A stretch of DNA of 64,000 bases from Burkholderiales bacterium (lineage in GTDB: Bacteria > Pseudomonadota > Gammaproteobacteria > Burkholderiales > SG8-39). The first letter of the stretch is position 1, and each line of letters starts with the position of its first letter. Positions 10,078-19,300 of the stretch are shown piece after piece. The notes under the pieces were generated by a model that saw nothing but the letters and a program-made list of their open reading frames with translations, was not told the origin of the DNA and ran no database searches. The stretch spans positions 124,001 through 188,000 of the forward strand of contig JACZJT010000052.1 in assembly GCA_014860445.1 (NCBI GenBank), given 5' to 3'. A program made the translations under genes and the position numbers.

Positions 10078-11337
10078 ATGAGCGTCAAGAAAGGCATCGT
10101 CATCGTCTGCAACCTGGACACCCGCGGCGAGGACATCGTCTTCGTCAAGGATCTCATTGCCGGCCGCGGCCATGATGCCATCCTGCTCGACTTCAGCATG
10201 GAAGAGCCACCGCCCTTTGCCGGCGACATCCGCACCGAGGACGTCGCGGCGCGGGGCGGGCTGCCGATCGAAGTGGTGCGCGAGAAATACCGTTCCGACC
10301 GCGATGCCGCCACCAACAATCAGATCAGGGGCGCAGCGGCGATCGTCGATGAACTGGTCGCACAAGGCCGCGTGCACGGCATCATCGGCATCGGCGGCGG
10401 CACTGCGACGCTGGTCGCGACCTCGATCATGAAGCAGCTGCCCTTCGGCATGCCGAAACTGATGGCTTCGCCGATGGCGGCGCACCCGGCATACATCGAC
10501 AAATACGTAGGCACGCGCGATATCACCATGCACCACACGGTTCTCGATATCGTGAAAATGAACCCCTTGCTGAAGGCCCAGATCATCAACGCGGTCGGCG
10601 CCATCTGCGGCATGGTCGAGATGACTCAGGGGACGAACATCAGCTTCGACAAACCCTGCGTGGCCATCTCTTCGTTCGGCTTCGGCGAAATGGCGGTGCA
10701 GTCGGCCATGGGCATGCTGGAGGAAGCGGGCTTCATCCCCATTGTGTGCCATGCGCAGGGCAAGGGCGACAGGGCGATGGAAGAGATGATCCGCGACGGC
10801 GCCTTCCACGGCGTACTGGACATCTGCATCGGTGGCGTCATGGAACACCTGTTCAAGGGCAACCGCGACCCCGGGCCCGGCCGGTTGATGGCCGCGGTGG
10901 AGACCGGCATCCCCATGGTGCTGGCGCCCTGCGGCCTGGACATCCTGTCCTACGGCGGCCGCGCCGACATGCTGGCACAGACCAGGGACCGGGTGCAGTA
11001 CGTGCAGGATGCGCTGCGCGTGCAGGTCCGCACCACCGCCGACGAGTTGCGCCAGGCCGCGGACGCAATCGCGGAACGGCTGAACCGCGCCAGGGGACCA
11101 TGGACCTTTCTGGTTCCGCTGCGAGGCTGGTCGTCGCTGGACAAGGAAGGCCGTCCCATCTACGACCCGGCCGCCGACGCGGCCTTCGTCGCGCGCCTGC
11201 AGGACAAACTCAGCGACCGCAGCCGGGTCAAGGAGGTGGATCTGCACCTTTATACGCCCGAGTTCGCGCGCGTTGCCGTCGACGAGTTCCTGCGGCTGTA
11301 CAAGTCGGCAAAGGCGCCCGCGCGCGCGGTGGCATGA
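10078..11337 (+). CDS. Tm-1-like ATP-binding domain protein (UPF0261)
   Basis: A 419-residue member of the UPF0261 family, related to the N-terminal ATP-binding domain of tomato Tm-1. Visible hallmarks are the N-terminal IVIVCNLDTRGEDIVFVKD, the glycine-rich IIGIGGGTATLVAT, KLMASPMAAHPAYIDKYVGTRDI, and a C-terminal GPWTFLVPLRGWSSLD. It is soluble, with no signal peptide. GGAGG lies 9 nt before the ATG. It is 42 nt downstream of the UbiD gene and clearly part of the operon. Biochemical function in bacteria is unknown to me. Location between the carboxylase and the third kinase subunit suggests an ATP-dependent step or regulatory role on the aromatic substrate or the UbiD enzyme. This is inference. 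It has no counterpart in the described Thauera phenol operon as I know it. Confidence 0.85.
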   Translation: MSVKKGIVIVCNLDTRGEDIVFVKDLIAGRGHDAILLDFSMEEPPPFAGDIRTEDVAARGGLPIEVVREKYRSDRDAATNNQIRGAAAIVDELVAQGRVHGIIGIGGGTATLVATSIMKQLPFGMPKLMASPMAAHPAYIDKYVGTRDITMHHTVLDIVKMNPLLKAQIINAVGAICGMVEMTQGTNISFDKPCVAISSFGFGEMAVQSAMGMLEEAGFIPIVCHAQGKGDRAMEEMIRDGAFHGVLDICIGGVMEHLFKGNRDPGPGRLMAAVETGIPMVLAPCGLDILSYGGRADMLAQTRDRVQYVQDALRVQVRTTADELRQAADAIAERLNRARGPWTFLVPLRGWSSLDKEGRPIYDPAADAAFVARLQDKLSDRSRVKEVDLHLYTPEFARVAVDEFLRLYKSAKAPARAVA

Positions 11338-11338
11338 G

Positions 11339-11449
11339 ATGAATACCACGGTGCGCGCTTTCCGGCAGACGTTAGCAGCGGCGCTGGCGCATGGCCGCAC
11401 GCCCGCCGGCGAACTACGGCGCACATTTGCAAAGGAGCAGCGGCGATGA
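11339..11449 (+). CDS. Possible 36-residue coupled small ORF
   Basis: ATG one base after the Tm-1-like stop (TGA-G-ATG) opens a 36-codon frame, MNTTVRAFRQTLAAALAHG..., whose TGA overlaps the ATG of the CBS gene by 4 nt (ATGA). The product would be basic and helical. About two thirds of third positions are G or C, lower than I would expect for neighbouring genes, and there is no clear ribosome site. It fills a 108-nt gap exactly, so it may simply be a translational bridge or a chance frame. It is too short to be the ~10-kDa carboxylase gamma subunit. Confidence 0.3.
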   Translation: MNTTVRAFRQTLAAALAHGRTPAGELRRTFAKEQRR

Positions 11450-12129
11450 TCGTGCGCAACTGGATGCAGACCAACCCGAGGACCATTCCCAGTGACATGC
11501 TCGTGTCCGAGGCCAAGCGCCTGCTCAGCGAAAATAACCTGCACGCGCTGCCGGTCGTCGATGACGGTAAGCTTCGCGGCCTTGTGACGCGCGCCAACCT
11601 GCTGCGCATGGGCCACTTCGTTCTGCGAACGCAAAATCCCGACGAATTCAATTTCTTCGTCACCCGCCTCAAGGTCAAGGACGTCATGGTGCGCAACCCC
11701 GCGACCGTGGAGGCCAACGAAACCATGGAGCAATGTCTGTTGAGGGGCCAGGAACTGGGTATCGCGCAATTCCCGGTCGTCGATGGCAAGCAGGTGGTTG
11801 GCGTGATCTCCGCCAACGAGATTTTTCAGCTTGCGGCGCACTGCCTGGGCGCCTGGGAGAGACGCAGCGGCGTGACGCTTGCACCGTTGGAACTCGGTCC
11901 AGGCGTGCTGGGTCGGATCGCCGACGCGGTCGAAAGCGCGGGAGCGGTGCTGCAGGCGCTTTATCCCATCGGTCGGCATGACGACCACGCCGATGCCGGC
12001 TACTTGAAGAAGAAGGTCATCATACGTTTCCACGCCAACGAGTTGCGACAAGTCGTATCTGCGCTGGAAGCCGCGGGATTTGCGGTCATCGAGTCGGTCG
12101 AGACGCATCGACCCGCGCTGGCCGCGTGA
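11446..12129 (+). CDS. ppsC: CBS-domain protein, phenylphosphate synthase-like subunit 3
   Basis: A 227-residue (~25 kDa) protein with two CBS motifs (about 5-60 and 78-130: LHALPVVDDGKLRGLVTRANL and AQFPVVDGKQVVGVISANEI) and a C-terminal ACT-like stretch (KKKVIIRFHANELRQVVSALEAAGFAV). Size and CBS content match protein 3 (24 kDa) of Thauera phenylphosphate synthase, which stimulates the kinase. AAGGAG lies 8 nt before the ATG. CBS pairs usually bind adenine nucleotides, so sensing AMP/ATP, products and substrates of the kinase, is plausible. It is unusual that this subunit is separated from subunits 1 and 2 by the UbiD and Tm-1-like genes. Confidence 0.82.
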   Translation: MIVRNWMQTNPRTIPSDMLVSEAKRLLSENNLHALPVVDDGKLRGLVTRANLLRMGHFVLRTQNPDEFNFFVTRLKVKDVMVRNPATVEANETMEQCLLRGQELGIAQFPVVDGKQVVGVISANEIFQLAAHCLGAWERRSGVTLAPLELGPGVLGRIADAVESAGAVLQALYPIGRHDDHADAGYLKKKVIIRFHANELRQVVSALEAAGFAVIESVETHRPALAA

Positions 12130-12163
12130 CGACGGGTTGGAAAACAACAACAGGAGCGAAGCT

Positions 12164-12769
12164 ATGAGTCTGCCGTTGGTGGTTGCAATCACTGGTGCCT
12201 CAGGAGTGATCTACGGCGTCGAGTTGCTGCGCGCACTGAAGACACTGGGACAGGAAACGCACCTGATTCTGAGCGAAGCCGCCGGCCTGAACCTCGCCAT
12301 CGAGACCGATTTCGACCTGGACTACGTCAAAAGCCTGGCGAATGCGGTCTACAAGAACAAGGACGTCGGCGCGACCGTTGCCAGCGGCTCGTTCCGTACA
12401 CGAGGCATGATCGTCGCACCGTGCTCTGTGAAGACACTCTCGGCCATCGCCAATTCATTCAACCATAATCTGATCGTGCGGGCCGCCGACGTGACACTGA
12501 AGGAGCGCAGGCCGCTGGTGCTCATGGTGCGCGAGACGCCCTTGCACAAAGGACACCTCGATCTTATGACTCGGGCAGCCGACTACGGCGCTGTGATCCT
12601 TCCGCCGATGCCCGCCTTTTACCACAAGCCGGAATCGATCATGGATATCATCCACCAGAGCATCGGCAAAGCGCTGGACCAGGTTGGGGTCGAGCATACG
12701 CTGTTCAAACGTTGGGCGGGACACGACAAGAAAGAACCGGGCAAGGAGCCGCTGCGCGCCGTCGATTGA
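12164..12769 (+). CDS. ubiX: UbiX-family flavin prenyltransferase
   Basis: A 201-residue flavoprotein that links a dimethylallyl group to FMN to make the prenylated FMN needed by UbiD enzymes. Typical motifs are VAITGASGVIYGVELL at the N-terminus, APCSVKTLSAIANSFNHNLIVRAADVTLKERRPLVLMVRETP, and LPPMPAFYHKP. CAGGAG precedes the ATG, and the in-frame upstream extension overlaps the CBS gene and has no family similarity. As last gene of the operon it most likely matures the UbiD protein encoded upstream. A dedicated UbiX gene is also found at the end of known phenol-carboxylation clusters. Confidence 0.92.
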   Translation: MSLPLVVAITGASGVIYGVELLRALKTLGQETHLILSEAAGLNLAIETDFDLDYVKSLANAVYKNKDVGATVASGSFRTRGMIVAPCSVKTLSAIANSFNHNLIVRAADVTLKERRPLVLMVRETPLHKGHLDLMTRAADYGAVILPPMPAFYHKPESIMDIIHQSIGKALDQVGVEHTLFKRWAGHDKKEPGKEPLRAVD

Positions 12770-13290
12770 ATCAGCATACGGCTTGTGGCCATCGGACATC
12801 CACGGCCGCTTCAGAAGACGCGAGAGGCGGTTCAGGGTCGAAAGTACCAGATCGCTTTGTTGGAATCCGGCCTTTGCGCCGAAATTCGATGTACTGCGGG
12901 TGTCGGCGGCAGATGGCGGCCACAGGAGCGGACTATCGAGAACTTCCTCGATAGCCGTCGTTCGAGGCTTCGCGCGCTGACCCAAAGCGGTCACGCCAGG
13001 TGACTGTTAATCTAGATCCATGGTTCAAGCCCTAGTCGGGGAGCCGACCAGGGCTCGTACCTCTCATCTGACTAAACTGAATTTCCTCGCGCCAATAGTG
13101 CTTGTCGCAGCAGGTAGCCGACGGTCTTGCGTTCGTCTTCCTGCCGATTTCCCTTTCCCTTCGATGACTGTTCCTGCAATTTCCGCCAATGGCGGTTACG
13201 GAGCCGCCGTCAATGTCGGCTCGACAGCGGCGCAGACCTGAATTAACCTCTTACGCTGCGCCCGACCCCACAGGGCGCCGGGAGAGGAAT
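12770..13290. other. 520-base gene-free stretch with hairpins
   Basis: No convincing gene. It contains an 8-bp perfect hairpin CTATCGAG(6)CTCGATAG at 12933-12954 and a larger imperfect dyad at 13028-13055 (AGCCCT..GTCGG-GGAG-CCGAC..AGGGCT). Neither is followed by a T tract, so neither is a standard intrinsic terminator. The section around 12800-12960 resembles decayed intergenic repeat sequence seen in many proteobacteria, from memory and not verified. The operon must end somewhere here. Confidence 0.45.
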
Positions 13291-14139
13291 ATGGCCAAAG
13301 GACGTTGCCTGTGCGGTGCGCTGAACTACGAATTGGACGGACCGTTCGTTGCGATGATGCACTGCCATTGCTCGATGTGCCGCAAGCAACACGGCACCGG
13401 TTTCGCCACCTTCGCCATCGGGCCGATTGCAGGATTTCGCTGGATTTCAGGAGAAGACCGGCTGGTTCGCTACCAGTCCTCGCCCAAGGGGACGCGCAGT
13501 TTCTGCAGCATCTGCGGCTCGGCGGGTCCGGCGGCGATGCCCGAATACGGCGTTGCCGCCGCACCGGCGGCGAGCCTCTCAGGAGAACTCGACATCAAGC
13601 CGCAGAGCCATATATTCGTCGGCTCAAAAGCGCCCTGGTACACCATCACCGACACGCTGCCGCTGCACGACGCCTATCCCCCCGGGGTCGGCGCTGAGGG
13701 CGTGAATCGCCCGGCGGTGACGCCGCGCCCGGGGATCACCGAGGGCAGTTGCCTGTGCGGAGACATTGCCTACGAAATTACCGGTACGCCTGCGCGAATG
13801 ATGAACTGCCACTGCAGCCGCTGCCGCCTCGGCCGCGCTGCGGCACATGCCTCGAATGTGTTCTACAAGCTCGACCAGTTCCGCTGGGTGCGCGGCGCTG
13901 AGAAAGTGACCGAATACAAAGTACCCGATGCAAAATTTCACGCTGTGGCGTTCTGCTCGCGTTGCGGCTCCAAGGTGCCCAGGCCATCGCCCGAGCGGGG
14001 TATCGTCGTGGTCCCGGCCGGATCGCTGGACACCGACCCGGGCATACGCGCGCAAGCGCATATTTTTACCGCGGACAAAGCGCCCTGGTTCGACATCACC
14101 GGGGCGACGCCGCAGTTTGCGGCGATGCCGCCGGCCTAG
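13291..14139 (+). CDS. Tandem GFA/CENP-V domain protein
   Basis: A 282-residue protein made of two glutathione-dependent formaldehyde-activating (GFA)-type zinc domains. Each repeat starts with a CLCG motif (GRCLCGALNYEL; GSCLCGDIAYEI), followed by CHCSMCRKQHG or CHCSRCRLGRA and a later CSICGS or CSRCGS, and ends with a conserved HIFVGSKAPWY/HIFTADKAPWF. GGGAGAGGA precedes the ATG, and an upstream in-frame ATG is less likely. Family members bind zinc, and most have no proven enzymatic role. The internal duplication is evident by eye. The stop overlaps that of convergent dnaQ by 4 nt. A functional link to the aromatic operon is not evident. Confidence 0.85.
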   Translation: MAKGRCLCGALNYELDGPFVAMMHCHCSMCRKQHGTGFATFAIGPIAGFRWISGEDRLVRYQSSPKGTRSFCSICGSAGPAAMPEYGVAAAPAASLSGELDIKPQSHIFVGSKAPWYTITDTLPLHDAYPPGVGAEGVNRPAVTPRPGITEGSCLCGDIAYEITGTPARMMNCHCSRCRLGRAAAHASNVFYKLDQFRWVRGAEKVTEYKVPDAKFHAVAFCSRCGSKVPRPSPERGIVVVPAGSLDTDPGIRAQAHIFTADKAPWFDITGATPQFAAMPPA

Positions 14140-14858
14140 GGGCTGGCTGGCTCGCCATCGAGGGCGAGCCAGACGCACTTGCCCTTGCTTTGCTCCTGTA
14201 TGCCTTGCAGCACCGCGGCATGCTCGGCCAGCTCTTCTGGGCTGGCGGAAAGCACCGTCAGCGCAGGGCGTTCGACGGGTGCGCCGGACACCGCATCCGT
14301 CGCCGCCGGTTCAGGCTCCAGTTCCATCACCAGACTCTCCTGACCGCGGGTCATTGCGAGATAGACCTCGGCCAGCAGTTCGGCATCGAGCAGCGCGCCG
14401 TGCAGCGTGCGGTGGGTATTGTTCACGCCGTAGCGCTCGCACAATGCATCGAGTGAATTCTTCTTGCCCGGATGCAGCTCTTTCGCCAGCTTGAGCGTGT
14501 CCTTCACGCCGGCGCAGTGCTGCGCCAGCGGCGGCAATTTCGCCAGCGCCAGTTCCTGCTCCAGAAACTCGACGTCGAACGGTGCGTTGTGAATGACCAG
14601 TTCCGCGTCGCGGATGTATTCGATGAACTCTGCGGCGATCTCGCGAAACCGGGGCTTGTCCAGCAGGAATTCGTCGCTGATGCCGTGAACTTTCAACGCC
14701 CCCTCTTCGCTCGCGCGTTCGGGATTGAGATAGTGATGGAAGTGGTTTCCTGTGGGACGACGGTTGAGCAGTTCGAGGCAGCCGATTTCGATCACGCGGT
14801 CCCCGAGCTTGGCGTTGAGGCCGGTGGTCTCTGTATCCAGTACGATCTGGCGCGTCAT
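14136..14858 (-). CDS. dnaQ: DNA polymerase III epsilon subunit (3'-5' proofreading exonuclease)
   Basis: A 240-residue DEDDh exonuclease that proofreads in the replicative polymerase. Exo I VLDTETTG, Exo II HNAPFDVEFLEQEL and Exo III HGALLDAELLAEVYL are all present with catalytic D, E, D and H/D residues. The C-terminal ~50 residues form the tail that contacts the polymerase subunit. The ATG overlaps the stop of the outer-membrane channel gene (ATGA), so it is the last gene of the RND cassette transcript unless an internal promoter exists. In enterobacteria dnaQ lies beside rnhA. Here the efflux genes separate them. Confidence 0.95.
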   Translation of the reverse strand: MTRQIVLDTETTGLNAKLGDRVIEIGCLELLNRRPTGNHFHHYLNPERASEEGALKVHGISDEFLLDKPRFREIAAEFIEYIRDAELVIHNAPFDVEFLEQELALAKLPPLAQHCAGVKDTLKLAKELHPGKKNSLDALCERYGVNNTHRTLHGALLDAELLAEVYLAMTRGQESLVMELEPEPAATDAVSGAPVERPALTVLSASPEELAEHAAVLQGIQEQSKGKCVWLALDGEPASP

Positions 14859-16303
14859 TTGCTCTCTGTGCTCCGAGAAGGGGTGATTGAATCCTGCATG
14901 ACTTGCGCAGACCAGCCGCCGCCCAGGGACTTCATCAGGTCCACGCTGGCAACCAGGCGGGATTGCCGGTTGCGCAGGAACGCCAGGTCGGCGTCGTTGG
15001 CCGTGCGCTGTGCATCCAGCACTTCGAGATAAGCAGAATAGCCGGATTCATAGCGCAGCTTCGCGAGGCGCAATGCATTGCCTGCGGCTTTCGCGCGGAG
15101 ATGCAATTCCCGTTCCGAGGCCGCGGTCTGCTGCAAGCCGGTGAGCGCGTCGGCGACCTCGCGAAACGCCGTTTCCACGACCTTTTGGTAATTCCCCACC
15201 GAAACACGCTGGCGCGCCTCTGCGGCTTGCGTGCGCGCAGCATAACGCCCTGCATCGAATATCGGCAGTGCCAGGCCGAAGCCCAAGGACCAGATACGCG
15301 CACCATTCGAAAGCACGGTGGAAAGCGCGGCGCTCTGGCCGCCGTAGCTGGAGGTAAGCGAGACCGTGGGGAACATCGCCGCCCGCGCAATGCCGATCTG
15401 CGCATTGGCCGCAACCAGTTGCTGCTCGGCCTGCAGGATGTCCGGGCGGCGCTGCAATAGCGTGGATGGCAAACCTGCCGGCGGCTGGGGCGGGAGCGGC
15501 AGGGTGAGCAGTTCTCCGGGCGCGAGCCGCATATTCAGGTTGCCGCTGAGGACTCCGAGCTGATGCTCGGCCAGCGCACGTTGCCGCTGCAGATCGGCAA
15601 GCTGGGCGGCGGCGTCGGCCCTGGCGGCCTCGGCCTGACTGGATTCCATATCGGATGCGATACCCCCGCGCACCCGGCTGTGCACCAGTTCCAGAGACTG
15701 CCGGCGCGCATCCAGGGTTACACGCATCAAGCTGATCTGCGCGTCCAGCGAACGCAGCGAGAAATAGGCCTGCGTAGTCAAGCCGGCAACCGACAGGCTG
15801 ACCACCTCCTTGGCATAGCGCGAGCTCAGCGCGAGCGCGCGCGTTGCCTCGATCGCGCGGCGCAGCTTCCCCCAGAAATCGATCTCGAAGGAGGTGCCCA
15901 GCGAAAGGCGAACGTCGTTTCGCACCAGCGGTACGGTGGACGGTATCGGCGTCGCAGTCCTTGAACTGATGCGCGAACGATTCGGCGCCGCGCTCAGACC
16001 GACTTCCGGCAGGAATGCAGCACCCGCTTCGCGCAGATTGGCGTCCGCCTCCTCGATGCGCGCCACCGCGACGCGCAGATCGGCGTTGTGCTCGAGCGCT
16101 CCGGCGACGAGTTCATCGAGCCTGCTATCTCCATACAGCGTCCACCATTGCGCATGAACGCCCTCGGTGCCGCCGGTCTCAACGGCAGTATCGGGATAGG
16201 CACCCGGCAGTTCGATTGCCGGACGCCGGTAATCGGGTCCGACCGCGGCGCAAGCGCCCAACAGCAGCACGACAATCGGAATGATCGCGCAGCGCCGCTT
16301 CAC
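14855..16303 (-). CDS. RND outer-membrane channel lipoprotein, OprM/NodT type
   Basis: A 482-residue outer-membrane factor forming the trimeric exit duct of a tripartite efflux pump. An N-terminal lipoprotein signal ends in the lipobox LLGAC, followed by AVGPDYRRP, a classic start for OprM-like proteins. Two repeats of the OEP domain follow (QWWTLYGDSRLDELVAGAL... and RRPDILQAEQQLVAANAQIGIARA). The GTG start overlaps the stop of the pump gene (GTGA). An open frame extends further upstream only as pump-gene shadow. The C-terminus runs past the final helix to TESK. Confidence 0.92.
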   Translation of the reverse strand: MKRRCAIIPIVVLLLGACAAVGPDYRRPAIELPGAYPDTAVETGGTEGVHAQWWTLYGDSRLDELVAGALEHNADLRVAVARIEEADANLREAGAAFLPEVGLSAAPNRSRISSRTATPIPSTVPLVRNDVRLSLGTSFEIDFWGKLRRAIEATRALALSSRYAKEVVSLSVAGLTTQAYFSLRSLDAQISLMRVTLDARRQSLELVHSRVRGGIASDMESSQAEAARADAAAQLADLQRQRALAEHQLGVLSGNLNMRLAPGELLTLPLPPQPPAGLPSTLLQRRPDILQAEQQLVAANAQIGIARAAMFPTVSLTSSYGGQSAALSTVLSNGARIWSLGFGLALPIFDAGRYAARTQAAEARQRVSVGNYQKVVETAFREVADALTGLQQTAASERELHLRAKAAGNALRLAKLRYESGYSAYLEVLDAQRTANDADLAFLRNRQSRLVASVDLMKSLGGGWSAQVMQDSITPSRSTESK

Positions 16304-19300
16304 GAGGCCGTCTCCTGCGCCGATTCCGCGATGTCGTGTTTCGCCTTGCGCCGCCCGAGCACGGTGAAGAACAGAGGAACGAACAGCGTGGCAACGAAGG
16401 TCGCGACCAGCATGCCGCCGAACACACCCGTGCCCATGGAGCGGCGCGCCGCCGCGCCCGCGCCGGTCGCGAGTGCGAGCGGCAGGACCCCGAACATGAA
16501 AGCGAGCGAGGTCATGACAATCGGACGGAAGCGCTGGCGTGCCGCCTCGATTGCAGCGGTCGTCACGTCCATGCCGGCATCCACGTTCTGCGTCGCGAAT
16601 TCCACGATCAGGATCGCATTCTTCGCCGCCAGGCCGATCAGCGTGACCAGGCCTATCTGGAAGTAGATGTCGTTGCTCATGCCCAGCGCAAGCACGGCGA
16701 GCAAGGCGCCAAGCACCGCGAATGGCACGGCAAGCAGCACGGCGACCGGGAGCGACCAACGCTCGTATTGCGCCGCAAGGATCAGGAAAACCATCACCAG
16801 CGCAAAGATGAACGCGATGGTCGAGGCCTGGCCCGCGCGTTTCTCCTGAAAGGCCTGGCCGGTCCATGCGAGGTAATAGCCCTGCGGCAGGGCCTCGGTG
16901 GCAACCTCCTCAACCGCGCGGATGGCGTCGCCCGAACTGATGCCGGGAGCCGATCCGCCCAGGACTTTCGCCGCAATGAAGCCGTTGAAGCGTGCCAACT
17001 GGTCGGGCCCGACGATGCCTTTGGTTTTGATCAGTGACTTCACCGGCACCATGTCGCCCGCCACCGAGCGCACATAGACATTGCCCAGGTCCTCGGGCCG
17101 CGAGCGGTAGGGCGCGTCGGCCTGGATCTGCACGCGGTAGGTGCGGCCAAACTTATTGAAGTCGTTGACGTACAGCGCGCCCATCGTGCTTTGCAGCGCG
17201 TCGAACACGTCGCTCAGCGGGACGCCGAGCGCGAGCGCTCTTTCGCGATCGACTTCGACGAACAGCTGCGGCACACTCGGCCGGTAGAAGGTGTTGACCC
17301 CGGCCAGTTCCGGGCGCTTGCGCAGCGCTTCAACAAACCGCTGCACCGCGGCCTCCAGCATCTTTGCGTCCCCGCCCCCGCGGCTCTGAACATAGGCTTC
17401 GAATCCACCCGCCGTGCCCAGGCCGCGGATCGGCGGTGCATTGAACGCGAATACCAGACCATCCCGGGAAGCGGCGCCTTGCGTCGACATGTACTTCACC
17501 ATGTCCGCCGCGGACTCCTTGCGCTGGTCCCAGGGCTTGAGGGCGACGAACATGGTCGCGGCGCTGGTCTTGTTGCCCCCGCCGATCAGGTCGAAGCCAT
17601 TCACCACGAAGACGTGCTCGACCGAAGGGTGTTTCACCATGGTTTGCTGAACCGACGCGCCCAGCGCCCCGGTGCGCGCCAGCGACGCGCCGTCCGGCAT
17701 CACGACTGCACCGTAAAAATAGCCGGAGTCTTCGACCGGCACCAGACTCCCCGGTATGACCCGGAGCAGTCCGATGCAGGCCGCGATCACCAGCGCAAAT
17801 GCGATCAAGCTGAGCCACATGTGCGCAATCGCGAGTCGCACGCCCTTGATGTACACCGAGGTGATCCACGAAAAAGCGACGTTGAATGGATGGAAGAAAT
17901 GCGGCTCCTTGTGCGAGGGCTTGAGCAGGATTGCGCACAGGGCCGGTGTCAGCGTGAGCGCAAGGACACCGGAGATGGTCACCGCGGTGGCGACCGTGAC
18001 GGCGAACTGCTTGTACAACTGGCCCGCGAGGCCGCCGAGAAAAGCCACCGGCACGAACACTGCCAGCAGCACCAGTTCGATCGCGATAATCGCCGTGGTT
18101 ACCTCGGTCATGGATTCGAACGCCGCCTGCCGCGGCGTAAGATCGCGCTCGGCCATCAGGCGCTCGACGTTCTCCAGCACCACGATCGCGTCGTCGACGA
18201 CGATGCCGGTCGCGAGCACGATTGCGAAGAGCGTCAGCGTGTTGATGGAAAAACCGAACAGGAACAGGCCGGCGAACGCGCCGATCAGCGACACCGGCAC
18301 CGCGATGAACGGGATCAGCGCGGCGCGCCAACTCTGCAGAAACACGAACACCACCACCAGCACCAGCGCCGCGGCGATGAACAGCGTGTGGATGACCTCC
18401 TCGATCGAGGCATCGACCACGCGCGTCGTATCGTAGGGAAAAATGTAGCTGATACCCTGCGGAAAGGGTTTCGACAGTTCGGTCATGGCGGCGCGAACGG
18501 AATTCGCGACCTGGAGCGCGTTGGCGCCCGATTGCAGGAAGATCGCGATCCCCATGGTCGGCTTTCCGTCCACGGTGGTGAACTGGTCGTAGTTCTGCGC
18601 GCCGAGTTCGATGCGCGCAATGTCCTTGATGCGCAGCACGCCGCCGGGCCCGCTGGCGCGCAGGATGATGTTGCCGAACTCTTCCGGTTCCACCAGCCGC
18701 CCGCGCGCCGTCACCGTATACACCAGCGGCTGCCCTGGGAGCGCCGGGTCCTGGCCGATCTTGCCGGCCGCGTACTGGTTGTTCTGCACACGGATGGCGC
18801 TGGCGACATCGGTGGTGGTGATGCCCAGCTGCGCCATGCGGTCGGGGCGCAGCCACACGCGCATCGAGTAGTCGCGCGCGCCGAAGATATAGGCGTCGGC
18901 CACCCCCGGCACGCGCTTGAGCTGGTCGAGCACGTTGACGGTGAGATAGTTGCTCAGATAGAGCGTGTCGTAGCGCGCGTCGCTGGAGGTCGTCGCCACC
19001 ACCATCAGGATATCGCGGGTGCGTTTTTGCACCACCACCCCGCCGCGGCGCACTTCCTCGGGCAGCCGCGGCAGCGCGATCTGGACGCGATTGTTGACCT
19101 GGATGGTGGCGTTGTTGATGTCGGTGCCGACTTCGAAGGTGACGGTGATGTTGAGCGTCCCATTCGAGGATGCGGTGGAATCGTAATAGATCAGGTTTTC
19201 GACGCCCGAGAGCTGCTCTTCGATCGGGGCAGCGACCGTCTTCGCCAGCGTTTCGGCGCTTGCGCCCGGATAGGCCGCGGTGATGGCAACGGTGGGCGGT

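Noticed and set aside
9739-12192. Long minus-strand open frame (about 817 codons) opposite the UbiD, Tm-1-like and CBS genes
   Set aside because: It mirrors GC-rich codons of the real genes, has Arg/His/Gly-rich composition and no family motifs. The plus-strand genes are clear.
12933-12954. Hairpin after ubiX as intrinsic terminator
   Set aside because: No T tract follows on either strand and the loop-to-stem composition is weak. Recorded only as a dyad.
12455-12994. 179-codon minus-strand frame across the end of ubiX and the following gap
   Set aside because: Overlaps ubiX antisense, lacks a ribosome site and any recognisable domain. The part over the gap looks like a decayed repeat.
14855-16867. 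670-codon frame that seems to fuse extra residues to the outer-membrane channel
   Set aside because: The extra N-terminal part is the pump gene read out of frame. The lipoprotein signal begins at GTG 16303.
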